From Chara braunii (taxonomy: Eukaryota; Streptophyta; Charophyceae; Charales; Characeae): a stretch of 31,073 bases of DNA. The stretch spans positions 1,006,087 to 1,037,159 of the forward strand of contig BFEA01000485.1 in NCBI GenBank assembly GCA_003427395.1, in the 5' to 3' direction. A program made the position numbers and the translations under genes. Shown here piece after piece: positions 1 to 8,742 of this stretch (its first letter is position 1; every line of letters starts with the position of its first letter). The notes under the pieces were generated by a model. The model ran no database searches. It worked only from the letters and a program-made list of their open reading frames with translations, and had not been told where the DNA came from.

Positions 1-29
1 TTTTTTTTTTTTTTTTTTTTTTTTTTTTT
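1..29. repeat. poly(T) run at window edge
   Basis: An uninterrupted T run opens the window. It could be the poly(A) tail of a minus-strand retroposon whose body lies to the right, or simple low-complexity sequence. No retroelement protein is visible in the next kilobase, so the source is unknown. Confidence 0.6.
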
Positions 30-1700
30 GGGGTCCGCGTTCGGCTCGAACGGCCGAACGCCTTCCGAAGGGGTCCCATACGTTCGGGCGTTCATCCCGT
101 CTCGAACGCTGGCAACCCTGTTTTTCTCTCAAAGTCACCTCACACTACCTACCTACCACTACTAAATGTTGGCATACGGGGAACCCCGTAGCAACAAGAA
201 CCATTGTCGAGTGCATCGGTCCGGCACCACACAGGGCAGCGCGGGACCCTCCCGGCCGCGTCACGCAGGAGTTGGTTTGTTCGTTGGTCGCGAATATACA
301 TGGAGCTTCCGCAAGCCGCTTCGGCCGAGTGCGTTAGCCACACCTCTCGCGAGCCCCTACGACAGGATAGGGCCTACTCGAGGCACGACTTACCTCCACC
401 TTATAGGAGATGTCACCTCCCTTCGGTTGGCGTATCCCCGTCGAGCTACCAGTCCACAATACGAAAGTTGATCAATTGCAATCGCAGAGGTGGACCAGCC
501 GAGGGCGTTTCCCGTTCGCTGTAGCATAAGGGGTACGCGCGGTGTTACTCCTCTATCGGACCCGCACGTGAACCGGCATCTTGGGGGGCTGAGGTCCCAA
601 ACGCGATTCGTCTCCGGTCGACTAGGACGCATCCCACACGCCACGCGCACACCACTCTAAAGAACATAAAAATAAAAACCACACACACATTACTACATAT
701 ACGACACAAAACAAACAACACGATAACACTCCTAGTCCCTTAGTAGACATCCCATAACTTTCCGATGCGGAAACCGGATAGGCATCACGCGCGAGACTTA
801 ATATAAAACCGAGCGAACGCAGGGCTAACTCATATCGACTCACAATGCAAGCGTACGCAAGCGGTCACGATGATGACGTACTATGTAGTACCCATACTCA
901 TGCGATCCTCGTTTATCTCGAGGGTCGCGTTCGACACTCAAGTGTCGGCTGACACACGCCTTGAGGGACTGATCTCTCGACGATGGACAACCACCAAGTG
1001 CGGTTGAGAACCACACCCTCTTCTGCACCATGCGGAGAGTGGGTGGTACACAGGTTCATACATGTGGTGACAACCGTCTCTTATTGCCCTCGAGACCAGC
1101 TCCATCACCTAGGGTCTGGAGAGAAATCAAGGGGTTTGATTTTGACGGTTGCCACGGACTACGACGTCCAACCATAGAAACCTTTAAAAAGCAAAGGATA
1201 AAAGGGGATCCCCCTTTTCTCTCAAAAACATAATTTGCTTAACTCTTACGCGCGATCACAGTAGGCCGCGCGAAAACACCCAAGACATATGTATTTACAT
1301 ATATATAAAGAGGGTTATAAATATGTGACGATCACTTCTCACAATCACAGGGGGACTCCTCTCAGCCATATATATGTATATGATCGCAGACAGTCAAATC
1401 CAAAGTTTGAACCACCAAACATATCTGCAATCACATCAAAGAGTCAACCAAAAAGTTCATGCACTGCACGGGGTCAACTTCAATCATTCCCTGCACTCAT
1501 ACCCCTTGTTTTAACCATGCAAGTCTCACTCTTGTGCAACTCCTCAAAATAAAATACTCAGTACTTTTCTTTAAATGACCATTCAAATAAGTCCGGGCGA
1601 AAATGCAACAAAATAGTTCAAATCACAAGGCTAAAGCCTTTAGGTCGAGTGGCAGGGGTGGATTGGAGTTGAGTTGTAAACCGAAGAATTGGCAACCGGC
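30..1700. other. unassigned non-coding sequence
   Basis: I see no supported gene here. All open frames are short, overlap on both strands and have no recognisable domain. The first 650 bases are GC-rich with many CpG-containing words; from about 1270 the sequence turns AT-rich. It could be decayed transposon sequence. Confidence 0.5.
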
Positions 1701-2015
1701 CTGTTATCAGTGATAACAGAAGATGGTCCCTATAGGATTAAGCTGAGTCTAGTTATGATCTTGAATCAAACGATCAAGAGGACCTGTAACACAGACAGGC
1801 CAATCCCCCACTGCAAGTTAGGTCTATAAGTTTATGGAGAACAATCTCCATGTCGCGCTGTCGGGGCAAAAACCCTGACAAGGGTATTTGTCGGGGGTTT
1901 TGAACGTCGGACGACGTCCGACTTTTTCTTGTGGAATTGACAGACTTGATGAGATTGATGTTTGTCGAGAGATTAAAAGTTTTCGAATTCTGGCCTGGAC
2001 GCATGTGGCGTCCAG
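1701..2015. repeat. stem-loop cluster, start of hairpin train
   Basis: Several perfect short inverted repeats sit close together. 1701-1719 is a palindrome (CTGTTATCA, one base, then its complement). 1834-1851 is a 7-bp stem ATGGAGA with loop ACAA. Two hairpins lie in the 88-bp repeat at 1857-1945. 1995-2015 is an 8-bp stem CTGGACGC with a 5-nt loop. The density is well above chance for random DNA. No protein is encoded. Confidence 0.6.
1857..1945 (+). repeat. 88-bp dispersed repeat, copy 1
   Basis: This is nearly identical to 21476-21563 in the same orientation: one substitution and one T indel over 89 positions. It begins GCTGTCGGGGC and ends in GAATTGACAGAC. Its part from TGTC (1859) to GACA (1942) has inverted ends like a very short LTR. 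Inside are two hairpins: CCCTGACAA with TTGTCGGGG, and GTCGGA with TCCGAC. It could be a miniature LTR or another mobile terminus. Confidence 0.75.
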
Positions 2016-2245
2016 AAGAAGCGGATGTGAATGGCAAGGCTTTGCTTGTCGCGCGCAAAGAGACGCGTGGAGATGGGAACGTTAAAGTTAAACCTATTTC
2101 ACCTATGATAAGGTAACAGCCGCGCGATTCAGGGCCTAAGCGGGCTAAAAAGGGGTCGCAGTGGTGAGGTTGGGACCGCACCTTGAAGGAATAAATTTTA
2201 GGGTCCGCGGGGCTTTGCGCCAAGGACCGGGGGCGATGGCGTTAC

Positions 2246-2553
2246 GGTCGGCTGGGTAGGGTAGCTGCTAAGGCTGTCGGCTGCCGACCCCGCCTGCCAG
2301 CAGGCTTAGCAGGCACAACCTGCTAGGCCCTGGAAGGGGGACTGTTGGGCACCGGAAGCCCTTCATATAGAAGGGTTGCTCCTTTCCTGATGTAAGAAGG
2401 AGCTAGCCCAGTAGGTACCGTCGCCAGACTATTGTTCTGTAGGCACAGGGATCGAACCTGACAAGCCGCATTATCGGGCTAACTCTTTTTGGAGCAGCCC
2501 ACGACGTGAGGAAGGACGCAGCCGATTTTCGGTCGTGCGATCTTCGAGATCGC
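2246..2553. repeat. stem-loop cluster
   Basis: Consecutive hairpins: 2246-2252 with 2283-2289 (GGTCGGC stem); 2359-2375 (CCCTTC stem, loop ATATA); 2378-2384 with 2397-2403 (GCTCCTT stem); 2537-2553 (GCGATCT stem, 3-nt loop). They lie directly upstream of the U6-like tail at 2581. Together they could be the body of a structured, non-coding, SINE-like unit. Confidence 0.55.
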
Positions 2554-2580
2554 GAGGCTGAAATCAGCCGCGCCGAGACT

Positions 2581-2611
2581 GCATGGTTTGCGCAAGGATG
2601 ACACGCATAAA
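2581..2611 (+). ncRNA. U6 snRNA 3'-domain-like fragment
   Basis: The segment GCATGG-TT-TGCGCAAGGATGACACGCATAAA follows the conserved U6 snRNA internal stem-loop and downstream bases, with the CCCC of GCATGGCCCC reduced to TT. The 5' half of U6 is absent. An AAT microsatellite follows at once, so this looks like the 3' part of a retroposed or chimeric element, not a working U6 gene. No T-run terminator is present. Confidence 0.6.
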
Positions 2612-2612
2612 A

Positions 2613-2654
<42 letters not shown>

Positions 2655-2656
2655 AG
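2612..2656 (+). repeat. (AAT)n microsatellite tail
   Basis: About a dozen AAT/TAA units, degrading into TAAATAAATAAG. Its position directly after the U6-like fragment is typical of the simple-repeat tail of a retroposon inserted in + orientation. Confidence 0.85.
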
Positions 2657-2670
2657 ATCTAACTAAGGAG

Positions 2671-2717
2671 ATGCGTCATGTGGCGCATGGGGATCTGACA
2701 GGGACTTGTAGTCCCTG
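2671..2717. repeat. two hairpins before a splice-like site
   Basis: 2671-2675 pairs with 2684-2688 (ATGCG). 2699-2717 is a perfect 8-bp stem CAGGGACT with loop TGT. A related, more diverged arrangement follows at about 3130-3240 (GCGTCA..GGCGC, then GGACTT..AAGTCC). The unit therefore appears to be tandemly duplicated. Confidence 0.5.
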
Positions 2718-2746
2718 AAAAGGAGAAAACGACCGTCAACACTCAG

Positions 2747-2827
2747 GTAAGTTTTTTCATTTTCGTTTTGTTTTGTTTTTTTTGTTTTTCTAGATTTGTT
2801 TTAGTTTTGTTTTTATTTTCTTATTAG
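2747..2827 (+). other. T-rich intron-like spacer 1
   Basis: The left border is ACTCAG followed by GTAAGT, a strong 5' splice-site match. A T-rich tract then runs to TTATTAG at 2827. Similar spacers begin at 3232 and 8610. These look like short introns of a + strand transcript, but no transcript evidence is available. Confidence 0.35.
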
Positions 2828-2840
2828 ATTATGTCTCGTC

Positions 2841-2873
2841 CAGCAGTCGTTCATTTTGGTGAACGAGCTGTTG
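2841..2873. repeat. 13-bp hairpin with one bulge
   Basis: TCGTTCA (2847-2853) pairs perfectly with TGAACGA (2860-2866). The stem extends outward through CAGCAG and CTGTTG with one bulged G and one G-U pair. It opens the second hairpin block, just after the first T-rich spacer. Confidence 0.6.
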
Positions 2874-2887
2874 GGCGGAGATCCCAC

Positions 2888-3025
2888 TAGCAAAAAGGAT
2901 AGGATCGAGCTTCTGAATCTGAATGTGTTTTATGCAGGGATGCAGAAAAGCAGTCCAATCTCGACTTCCTGCACATCGCCGTGACCGTGTCCAGATTTAG
3001 GCGTTCGATTCGATCCTCTTTGCTA
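2888..3025. repeat. long imperfect foldback, about 138 nt
   Basis: The arms run 2888-2938 and 2968-3025. The base of the stem is TAGCAAA with TTTGCTA and the tip is TGCAGG with CCTGCA, around a 29-nt loop. Between these, AGGAT, ATCGA and AATCTG segments also pair, and many mismatches are transitions that G-U pairing would tolerate. The shape resembles a plant miRNA precursor or a small MITE. No mature small RNA can be assigned from sequence alone. Confidence 0.5.
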
Positions 3026-3054
3026 ATAGGACCTTGAACATGTGGGTTGGCTGC

Positions 3055-3105
3055 TCGTGGCTGAAACGCCACGAAATCTGATGTGACCGTTGGCTGAGGC
3101 CAACG
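3055..3105. repeat. two perfect 7-bp hairpins
   Basis: 3055-3074 has stem TCGTGGC with a 6-nt loop. 3088-3105 has stem CGTTGGC with loop TGAG. They belong to the same hairpin block as the foldback at 2888-3025. Confidence 0.6.
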
Positions 3106-3197
3106 AAAAAATAAAAAAATAAAAATAACCATAACTAAAGCGTCACATGGCGCCAACGGAGATGAAGTGGACTTGAAGTCCCCAGAAGGCAAACAGG

Positions 3198-3215
3198 TGC
3201 CCGTGATAACGGGCA
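3198..3215. repeat. perfect 7-bp hairpin
   Basis: TGCCCGT pairs with ACGGGCA around loop GATA, shortly upstream of the splice-like CAG/GTAAGT at 3231. Confidence 0.6.
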
Positions 3216-3231
3216 ACCGTTCATTAAACAG

Positions 3232-3307
3232 GTAAGTTTTTTTTCTTTCTCTTTCCTTTTTTATTTTTCTTTAGATTTCGTTTAGGATTTTTATTAGATT
3301 TCCGTTT
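3232..3307 (+). other. T-rich intron-like spacer 2, left part
   Basis: It starts with GTAAGT after AAACAG. The tract is T-rich up to the LINE poly(T). Its right part would be about 8424-8454, ending TTTTTCTCTCAG. Removing the LINE leaves about 100 nt, similar to spacers 1 and 3, so the LINE appears to have inserted inside it. Confidence 0.35.
3295..3307. repeat. candidate LINE target-site duplication, 3' side
   Basis: TAGATTTCCGTTT here matches TAGATTTTCGTTT at 8411-8423 in 12 of 13 bases. The two copies bracket the LINE body and its poly(A) tail. Confidence 0.5.
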
Positions 3308-3344
3308 TTTTTTTTTTTTTTTTTTTATTTTTTTTTTTGGTTTT

Positions 3345-3387
<43 letters not shown>
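3308..3387 (-). repeat. LINE poly(A) tail
   Basis: T-rich on the + strand with only a few interruptions (A at 3327, GG at 3339-3340, C at 3357). It corresponds to a long A tail at the 3' end of the minus-strand LINE. Assembly length may be unreliable here. Confidence 0.85.
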
Positions 3388-3388
<1 letters not shown>

Positions 3389-3408
3389 GGAAATCTTCAA
3401 TATATTTG

Positions 3409-3501
3409 CAAAAACCCATGGAACGAAGCCGAGACCTCACAATTCGACCCGGAGNCAAAAACCCATGGAACGAAGCCGAGACCTCACAATTCGACCCGGA
3501 G
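3409..3501. repeat. 46-bp exact duplication around an N
   Basis: 3409-3454 and 3456-3501 are identical and are separated only by the N at 3455. This is the pattern of two contig ends that overlap but were joined with a placeholder base. It is most likely an assembly artefact next to the poly(T) run, not biological duplication. Confidence 0.85.
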
Positions 3502-3979
3502 TTATCCTGGCAGCCTCAGCCAGTTTAGCTTACGAGCATAGCTCGAATACCCACTAGCTGCACTAGATTTATCATTACCTCGACTGCTGGAAACTGGGTC
3601 CAGCATCCCATGCTCAAAGATCAAGAAAAAACTTCCCAAAGCATAACGTGAAGCACAGGTAAAAGGGACTTCCTTGAAATCAGTACTAAAAATCTTAAGA
3701 AAAAACCTTACAGCTCAGAAATATGAAAATGAGACCTCTGCTTGCTATTGGTGTGTCGTGAATCCCTTGGAGAAGCTCCTTAATTTTGGCAATCATGTAT
3801 CCATTATAACCATTCCATCCACCGGGGCCTAACTACGGCCCCTTAGTCTAAGCATCGACTAGTTAATCATGAGTGTCAGACAACAAAGTACACAATGACA
3901 ATCTGCCTTCTACTGTGACTGATGTCAGGCGTTCATCCTTAGCCCATGTTTTCAGGAACCAAACCAGGTTCTTTCTCTG

Positions 3980-5587
3980 CTAGTCGGCCTTAATAGTTCT
4001 TCGCAGTTGTTGTTCGATTTGTTGTTGTTGCTGTTGCCTGGGGATTTTTTCTCCTCGGAAGACCCGCGCATTTCTCGCGGCCCAGATAACCTCCATCAGT
4101 ATCCCTCTGCAGCATAGGGCTGCATATCCCCATTCACTTGAGTAACGCATTCCTACTGGCAGGATGCCAGTCAGCATCCAAGCATCTGACCAGTCGAAAG
4201 TGCCCTCCACAATCTTATGCCAGTGGACCTTCCACCACATCAGCAGCTCATCTACCAGGGGGCAGTACAACCATATGTGTATCATGTTCTCCCACCCCCA
4301 ATTGCAGCGGAGGCACAAAACAGGGATATCCATTCCCCTTGCGGATAGCCACATTGCGGTCGCTGTCACCAGTAAGGACTGAAGCCACATGATACTAGCC
4401 TGCTTCTGGACTGGGATCTTCATCAGCCCCTTCGACAGTTCCCGAATTCCTTGCTAAGTTACCCCTGACAGCTGCTGTATTTCTGCCTTTTTTAAGGCTA
4501 GAGTAGTAGCCGTTTTCCCCAGACGGGCTTACTGTACCTGTACTCCCACTTTCGGCTTGTACTGGATCAACGGAGTAAATTTACCCTTAATGCTCCAGCC
4601 CTGTAACAGGGGTACCCGGAACCGGCTAGCGGCCCCAACAGTATGGCCTCCTGTCTCACTTGTCCCGCCGTTTTATGCAGAACCCGTACTTCCTCCAGGT
4701 GAATGGTACCCTCCATCCTAATGTGGTCCTCGTCCAGCTTGAGCATTCCCTTGTTATTACCCTGAGCAAAGCCCGGTATCCGCCACACCTGCACCCGCAT
4801 CCTTGTTACTAGGTCAGGACCCAGAACTCGGATGACTTGGGACGGATGATCGTCTGATTGAAGCCACGTGTCTGCAGCATTTTCGGAGGATGAAGACAGC
4901 AGGTGAGTCCATGCAGTTGGAATTGCTGCGATAAGATCCGACATGTGCTGGTCCACCCTGTGAAGTCCCGGTAGCTTTCGGCTGTGCAGCTTCCAAATAG
5001 GTGTCTGTCGTCTGGTCCCAAAGGTCCCGAATCTGTATTACTCCCTTCTTGACCCAGGCTCTGCCGAAGCCTCCCGGTGTTTCTGCCGCTGTGAAAGGGT
5101 GACCATCCATTTGAAGAATGTTTTCATTGTCGAACAATAACCGATTCAATACTTCTTGCTTTGTGGTTGGTGGTAGACTCTTCGTGGGTTTCACCGTATT
5201 CCATGCACTGATAACATTCCGCCATAGCTTGGATTTAGGCTTCGAACTGCAGAAGGAAGGCAGCAGCAGACATAACCAGACTTTGGAGTGGTCTTGCAGC
5301 TCCCATTCCCTTCCCAGAATATATTCTGCGAAGGGCATCCATATCTTGCAGTCAGCCTCCAGCATTGCTGCCACTGGCCATTTGGTCAGGTGCGCGTCAT
5401 TTTGCTGAAGGGGGTCCAGGACCCCGAGGCCCCCTTCCTTCCTTGGAGTGGCTATTACTTCCCATGCCACCTTTGAAAGGTAGCCTTGATCTGCGGTAGC
5501 CTCCGACTTCAATATGTATCTTGCTGCTGCGTTCTTTATCCTCCGATACGCTCCCTGGCCCAGTCTGTGCACCGACAGGGGAACCAT
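3980..5587 (-). pseudogene. LINE ORF2 C-terminal part with CCHC zinc finger
   Basis: Three overlapping frames (5587-4814, 4956-4567, 4423-3980) carry the region after the reverse transcriptase. The last frame has the zf-RVT type finger: CLRC, eight residues, then HIWLYC, giving C-x2-C-x8-H-x4-C. In plant L1 elements this C-terminal domain is thought to bind the element RNA. The coding path needs frameshifts near 5570, 4900 and 4500, so no full protein is made. Trp-rich segments nearby (KVHWHKI, EVIWAARNARVF) also fit the family. It ends in a Q-rich tail before the stop at 3980. Confidence 0.85.
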
Positions 5588-7254
5588 AGTATCGAGAGGG
5601 CAGCCCCAGAAAGTACCAGCGCCCTTCCGAACAAGGAGAGAAAGTTGCGTCTTTCCCAGATGGCGATGTGGCCCAGCACTTTGTCCACCAATACATTATC
5701 TTGGATGTCTGCACATTCTGACAGGGACACTTGCACTCCCAAAAACCTGTCAGCTGTGTTGGCCGGTACTAATCGCAGGCCCCAATTAACACATAGGGTG
5801 TGAGAAGGGTGAAGGAAGTAGATCGACTTATCCCAATTGATAGAGGCCTCAGATAACTCACAATAAACATCTATAACTTTCCTTAATTCTAACAAACAAT
5901 CAGATGTATTTCTACAGGCTACCGTCAAGTCATCTGCTAGGGCCCCTCCTTTCCATTGGATTGAGGGGGACAGATGTAATCCATCTATCTTCCTGTTGGT
6001 TCTGATATTGGCCTGCAGGATTTCAAGTTGGATGACAAATGTCAACGGAGCCAAGGGACAACCTTGTCTCAGTGAGCGGGATAGACCAAACTGCTCCGAT
6101 TGTTTGCCATTCACCAAAACAGTGGCTGTGGCCTCAGCATACATAGCCTTGACCCAGTTACGGAATTGCGGACCGAACCCCATGTGCAGGAGTGTTGTGT
6201 TGACAAAGGCTCACCCGACCTTGTCGTACGCCTTTTCCATATCTAACATGAGGATAGCCACATTTCTTTTCTCCTGACTGATTATTTCTAAAGCTTGAAT
6301 AGTTGCTAAAATATTATCAAAAATAGATCGCCCCTTTACAAAGGCTCCTTGTTCAATTCCGATTAATGAAGGAAGGGCAGGGGCCAATCTCAAGGCAAGT
6401 ACTTTTGCAAGCAGTTTATAGGAGACGTTTAACACCGAGATCGGTCGCCAATTTCGAATTTTTTTTTTGTCCCCTTTCTTGTACATTAATGATATCATAC
6501 CCTTGACCATCCCCGGGGGTAATGAGCCTGAAGAACGGGTCGCATTGAAAATGTCGCAAAAAAATTGACCAAATGACTCCCAGGCTGCAAGAAAAAATTC
6601 AATGGGCAACCCATCAGGTCTGGGGCACTTACCTTTTCCCATTTGTTTGGCCGCCCTAGTCACCTCTTCCACGGTAATAGGATTGTCCAGTTCCATTCCC
6701 ACCTGTGGATGGATCTGTTTGGAACTGCAGTCCCAAAATGAGCGGGTCTCCGCAAGATTAGAGTGAAAGTCGTCAAAAGGACGCCTGGTGGTAACGATAT
6801 CTTGGAAATATTCCATTGCATACCTGCATTGGGTTTCTGTATCTGTAGCCACCGGGGCACTAATGGCGAAAGGATGGGTTAGCTCCCATATAAGCGGTTT
6901 TGCTTGCTGCACAATAAGGGAGTGGAATGTTTCCTTAGTCATTCTATCATGGCTCAAGATTCCTCTTATTCGGAGCCACTCTTGCCAATTAGCCTGATTG
7001 TTAATTTTCATTTCCTCCCATTCAGCCAGTGCAGCAGACCTTTTCATCGACTAGTGGTACTCCAGGAACGGATCCGACCCGTCATAGGCATCTGCCTGTT
7101 CTACTATCTGGCGCAACTGCTTTTCCTTCCAATTTCTGGTGGCCGCCTTCATTCTCGAAAATTCAATCATTGCCGCTTGCAGGATGCCTATACCCGCATC
7201 GACCCAGGCCTCATAGCTATCAAACAAGTCCCTAGCTAGAGGCCAGTCCTTCAT
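5536..7254 (-). pseudogene. LINE ORF2 reverse transcriptase domain
   Basis: Copies RNA into DNA at the nicked target in L1-type retrotransposition. The frame 7047-6211 shows PRPDGLPIEFF, NWRPISVLNVSYKLLAKVLA, QGAFVKGRSIFDN and MLDMEKAYDKV (the first catalytic Asp block). The frame 6183-5536 continues with SRSLRQGCPLAP and the active-site block ALADDLTVA (A-DD, usually F-ADD). These two frames are in phase and are separated by a TGA at 6211 where TGG would be expected. A TAG at 7051 separates the RT from the linker at 7254-7054. The frame is lost at about 5570. It is clearly RT of the LINE class, and dead. Confidence 0.92.
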
Positions 7255-8079
7255 TTGAGATTTAACCCAAAACCAGGGTCCTTCAACAGTTTGACATTCA
7301 ATCTGAATGGAGGTCTGTGCCTTTCCACAACCTCCTGAGCAAGGACGTCCATAACTACAGGGTAGTGGTCAGAGATATAGGAAACTACCGGACCCAGATT
7401 AGAAATCCGTTCCCATGGGGTCCCTCTAGCAACGATGTAGTCCAGGCGCCTTTTGGGTTGGGCTGTTCGGGCGGAAGGTCGAGGCCCCCGCCAAGTGTAA
7501 CCTGGGGTTTCTGGGTTCAATGTCCTAAATGCATCAACTAAGTTATGTGCTTCCATGAAAGTAGATAGCAGCATGACATCACTTCTAATTGGGAAAACTG
7601 TCGGGGAATCCAGCCCGGGATTGAGCACACTATTCCAGTCTCCCAGCATAACCAGGTTATCTGAATCAGGTATTATTTTCGGAAGATCAGCAAAAAAAGA
7701 TCGTTTTTGTGGCATAGTCCACCGGGGCATATATCGACATTACGGACCAATCCTCCTCCGCAATAGCCAGTTTAACCCAGGCCCAACGACCTTCAGGGTC
7801 CACACAGCTATCAATAATATCTGTTTCCAGTTTCATGTCCAATAATATAGCCACCCCTCCTCTGGTCCCCATTGCTGGAGCCCAGATTTGGGGCCTAGGC
7901 CACCACCTGCTGATTTCGTCTAGCTTGTCAGGGCCAATCTTTGTCTCCTGCAGGCAGATGATGTGAACATGATGAGCACGCAACCAATTCAAAACTCTTG
8001 CTCTCTTATGCGTATCATTCAAGTCACCTAGACCACGGACGTTCCAAGTTACTAGTCTAATCTTGTTGGGAAGAACCAT
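7251..8079 (-). pseudogene. LINE ORF2 endonuclease domain
   Basis: This is the AP-endonuclease-like domain that nicks target DNA. It starts with ATG at 8079 (MVLPNKIRLVTWNVRGLGD, holding the conserved Asn). It continues with the CLQETKIG block (catalytic Glu), then LGDWNSVLNPG and finally SDHYPVVMD (the Ser-Asp-His end motif). A one-base shift near 7700-7725 breaks the frame between YAPVDYATK and RSFFADLPKII. A second shift near 7260 disconnects it from the linker. The start overlaps the end of ORF1 by about 20 bases, a usual L1 arrangement. Confidence 0.9.
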
Positions 8080-8410
8080 TTGTTGTGGCTGTTCCGCTTG
8101 AAAGTTGGATGCGGTCTTCGGTTGTCACATCTGCCATAGGTGGTACCTCCTTTGCTGCCGCACATTCTCCAATCTCAAAGTTTAGGCTTTTGCCTGCCCT
8201 CTTTTTCAAGAGGGAGGCAGCAAAGGAGTCCGAAAAAATAACAGGACCTACTTCAGCCTGAGCAATCCAGTCAGCTACCACCTGGGCAGACAACCCTGAC
8301 AACAGTTTTATCCCAGCCAGGGTGTCTGACTGTGCGGCTGCTAAGTGGGTCAGCTCGATCCAATAGATCTTAAGGTCGTCCCATTCTAATTTGTTGTCTG
8401 TAATGTGGAC
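8057..8410 (-). pseudogene. LINE ORF1, 3' fragment
   Basis: An open frame without a start codon runs from the 5' truncation point to a stop at 8057. It includes DNKLEWDDLKIYWIELTHL, then VVADWIAQAEVGPVIFSDS and a Ser/Thr/Gln-rich end. It lies just before ORF2 and overlaps it, so by position it is the C-terminal end of the ORF1 (nucleic-acid-binding) protein. The CCHC or RNA-binding part expected further upstream is missing, which supports a 5'-truncated insertion. Position, not a recognised domain, is the basis for the call. Confidence 0.6.
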
Positions 8411-8423
8411 TAGATTTTCGTTT
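8411..8423. repeat. candidate LINE target-site duplication, 5' side
   Basis: TAGATTTTCGTTT pairs with 3295-3307 (12 of 13). The T-rich tract continues to its right, as it does to the left of the LINE tail. Confidence 0.5.
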
Positions 8424-8475
8424 CATTTTTTTTTTCCTTTTCTTTTTCTCTCAGTGCCTAACGATTCGTTGAGCA

Positions 8476-8606
8476 CCCGTTCATTCAAAAACAAACGGGG
8501 CAAGCTTGACTGCGATGAGCCGTTTCGTCGGACTTGCATCGACTCATCAGGGGGCTGTACCCCAATGGCCCATCTGAGGTATGCGCCACGTTTAAGTGGC
8601 TGCATA
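8476..8606. repeat. stem-loop cluster between T-rich spacers
   Basis: 8476-8481 with 8494-8499 (CCCGTT). 8514-8519 with 8543-8548 (GATGAG). 8551-8554 with 8560-8563 (GGGG, loop CTGTA). 8580-8606 has TATGC and GCCAC arms pairing with GTGGC and GCATA, one bulged T, 10 bp in all. The last hairpin ends directly before the CAG/GTAAGG at 8609. Confidence 0.6.
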
Positions 8607-8609
8607 CAG

Positions 8610-8679
8610 GTAAGGCAAGAAGAGTTTTTTTTCTTCTTTTTCCTTTTAAATTTTATTATCCCCCCCCTGAATGTCGTAG
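8610..8679 (+). other. T-rich intron-like spacer 3
   Basis: It begins GTAAGG after CATACAG, has a T-rich centre and ends GTCGTAG at 8679, immediately before a long hairpin. Its length (about 70 nt) resembles spacers 1 and 2. Confidence 0.35.
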
Positions 8680-8681
8680 TG

Positions 8682-8726
8682 GAACGACTGTGCCCGTTTG
8701 TGGCCAAAAACGGGCAGCAGTTGTTC
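8682..8726. repeat. 18-bp hairpin
   Basis: GAACGACTG and TGCCCGTTT (8682-8699) pair with AAACGGGCA and CAGTTGTTC (8708-8726) with one bulged G (8717) and one G-U pair. It is one of the longest stems in the region and starts right after spacer 3. Confidence 0.7.
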
Positions 8727-8742
8727 ACGGTTACCCAAACAT

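Larger units (their letters stand above)
3308..8410 (-). mobile_element. L1-type LINE, 5'-truncated and inactive
   Basis: Read on the minus strand, the order is the end of ORF1, then ORF2 with AP endonuclease, reverse transcriptase and a C-terminal CCHC zinc finger, then a 3' untranslated region of about 590 bp and a poly(A) tail (poly(T) on +). The 5' end stops inside ORF1 next to a 13-bp direct repeat shared with the 3' side, as expected for 5' truncation during target-primed reverse transcription. At least five frameshifts and two in-frame stops break ORF2, so the copy cannot be active. The 3' UTR contains an assembly N (3455). Confidence 0.92.

Noticed and set aside
149-1233. Several 60-106-codon frames near the left edge
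   Set aside because: They overlap on both strands without any recognisable motif; expected in GC-rich non-coding DNA.
2437-2520. tRNA gene on the minus strand around GGATCGAACCTG
   Set aside because: A B-box-like string is present, but no consistent acceptor stem, D-arm or anticodon arm can be drawn.
3337-3528. Open frame across poly(T) and the N
   Set aside because: Poly-Phe plus a duplicated assembly overlap inside the LINE 3' UTR on the opposite strand.
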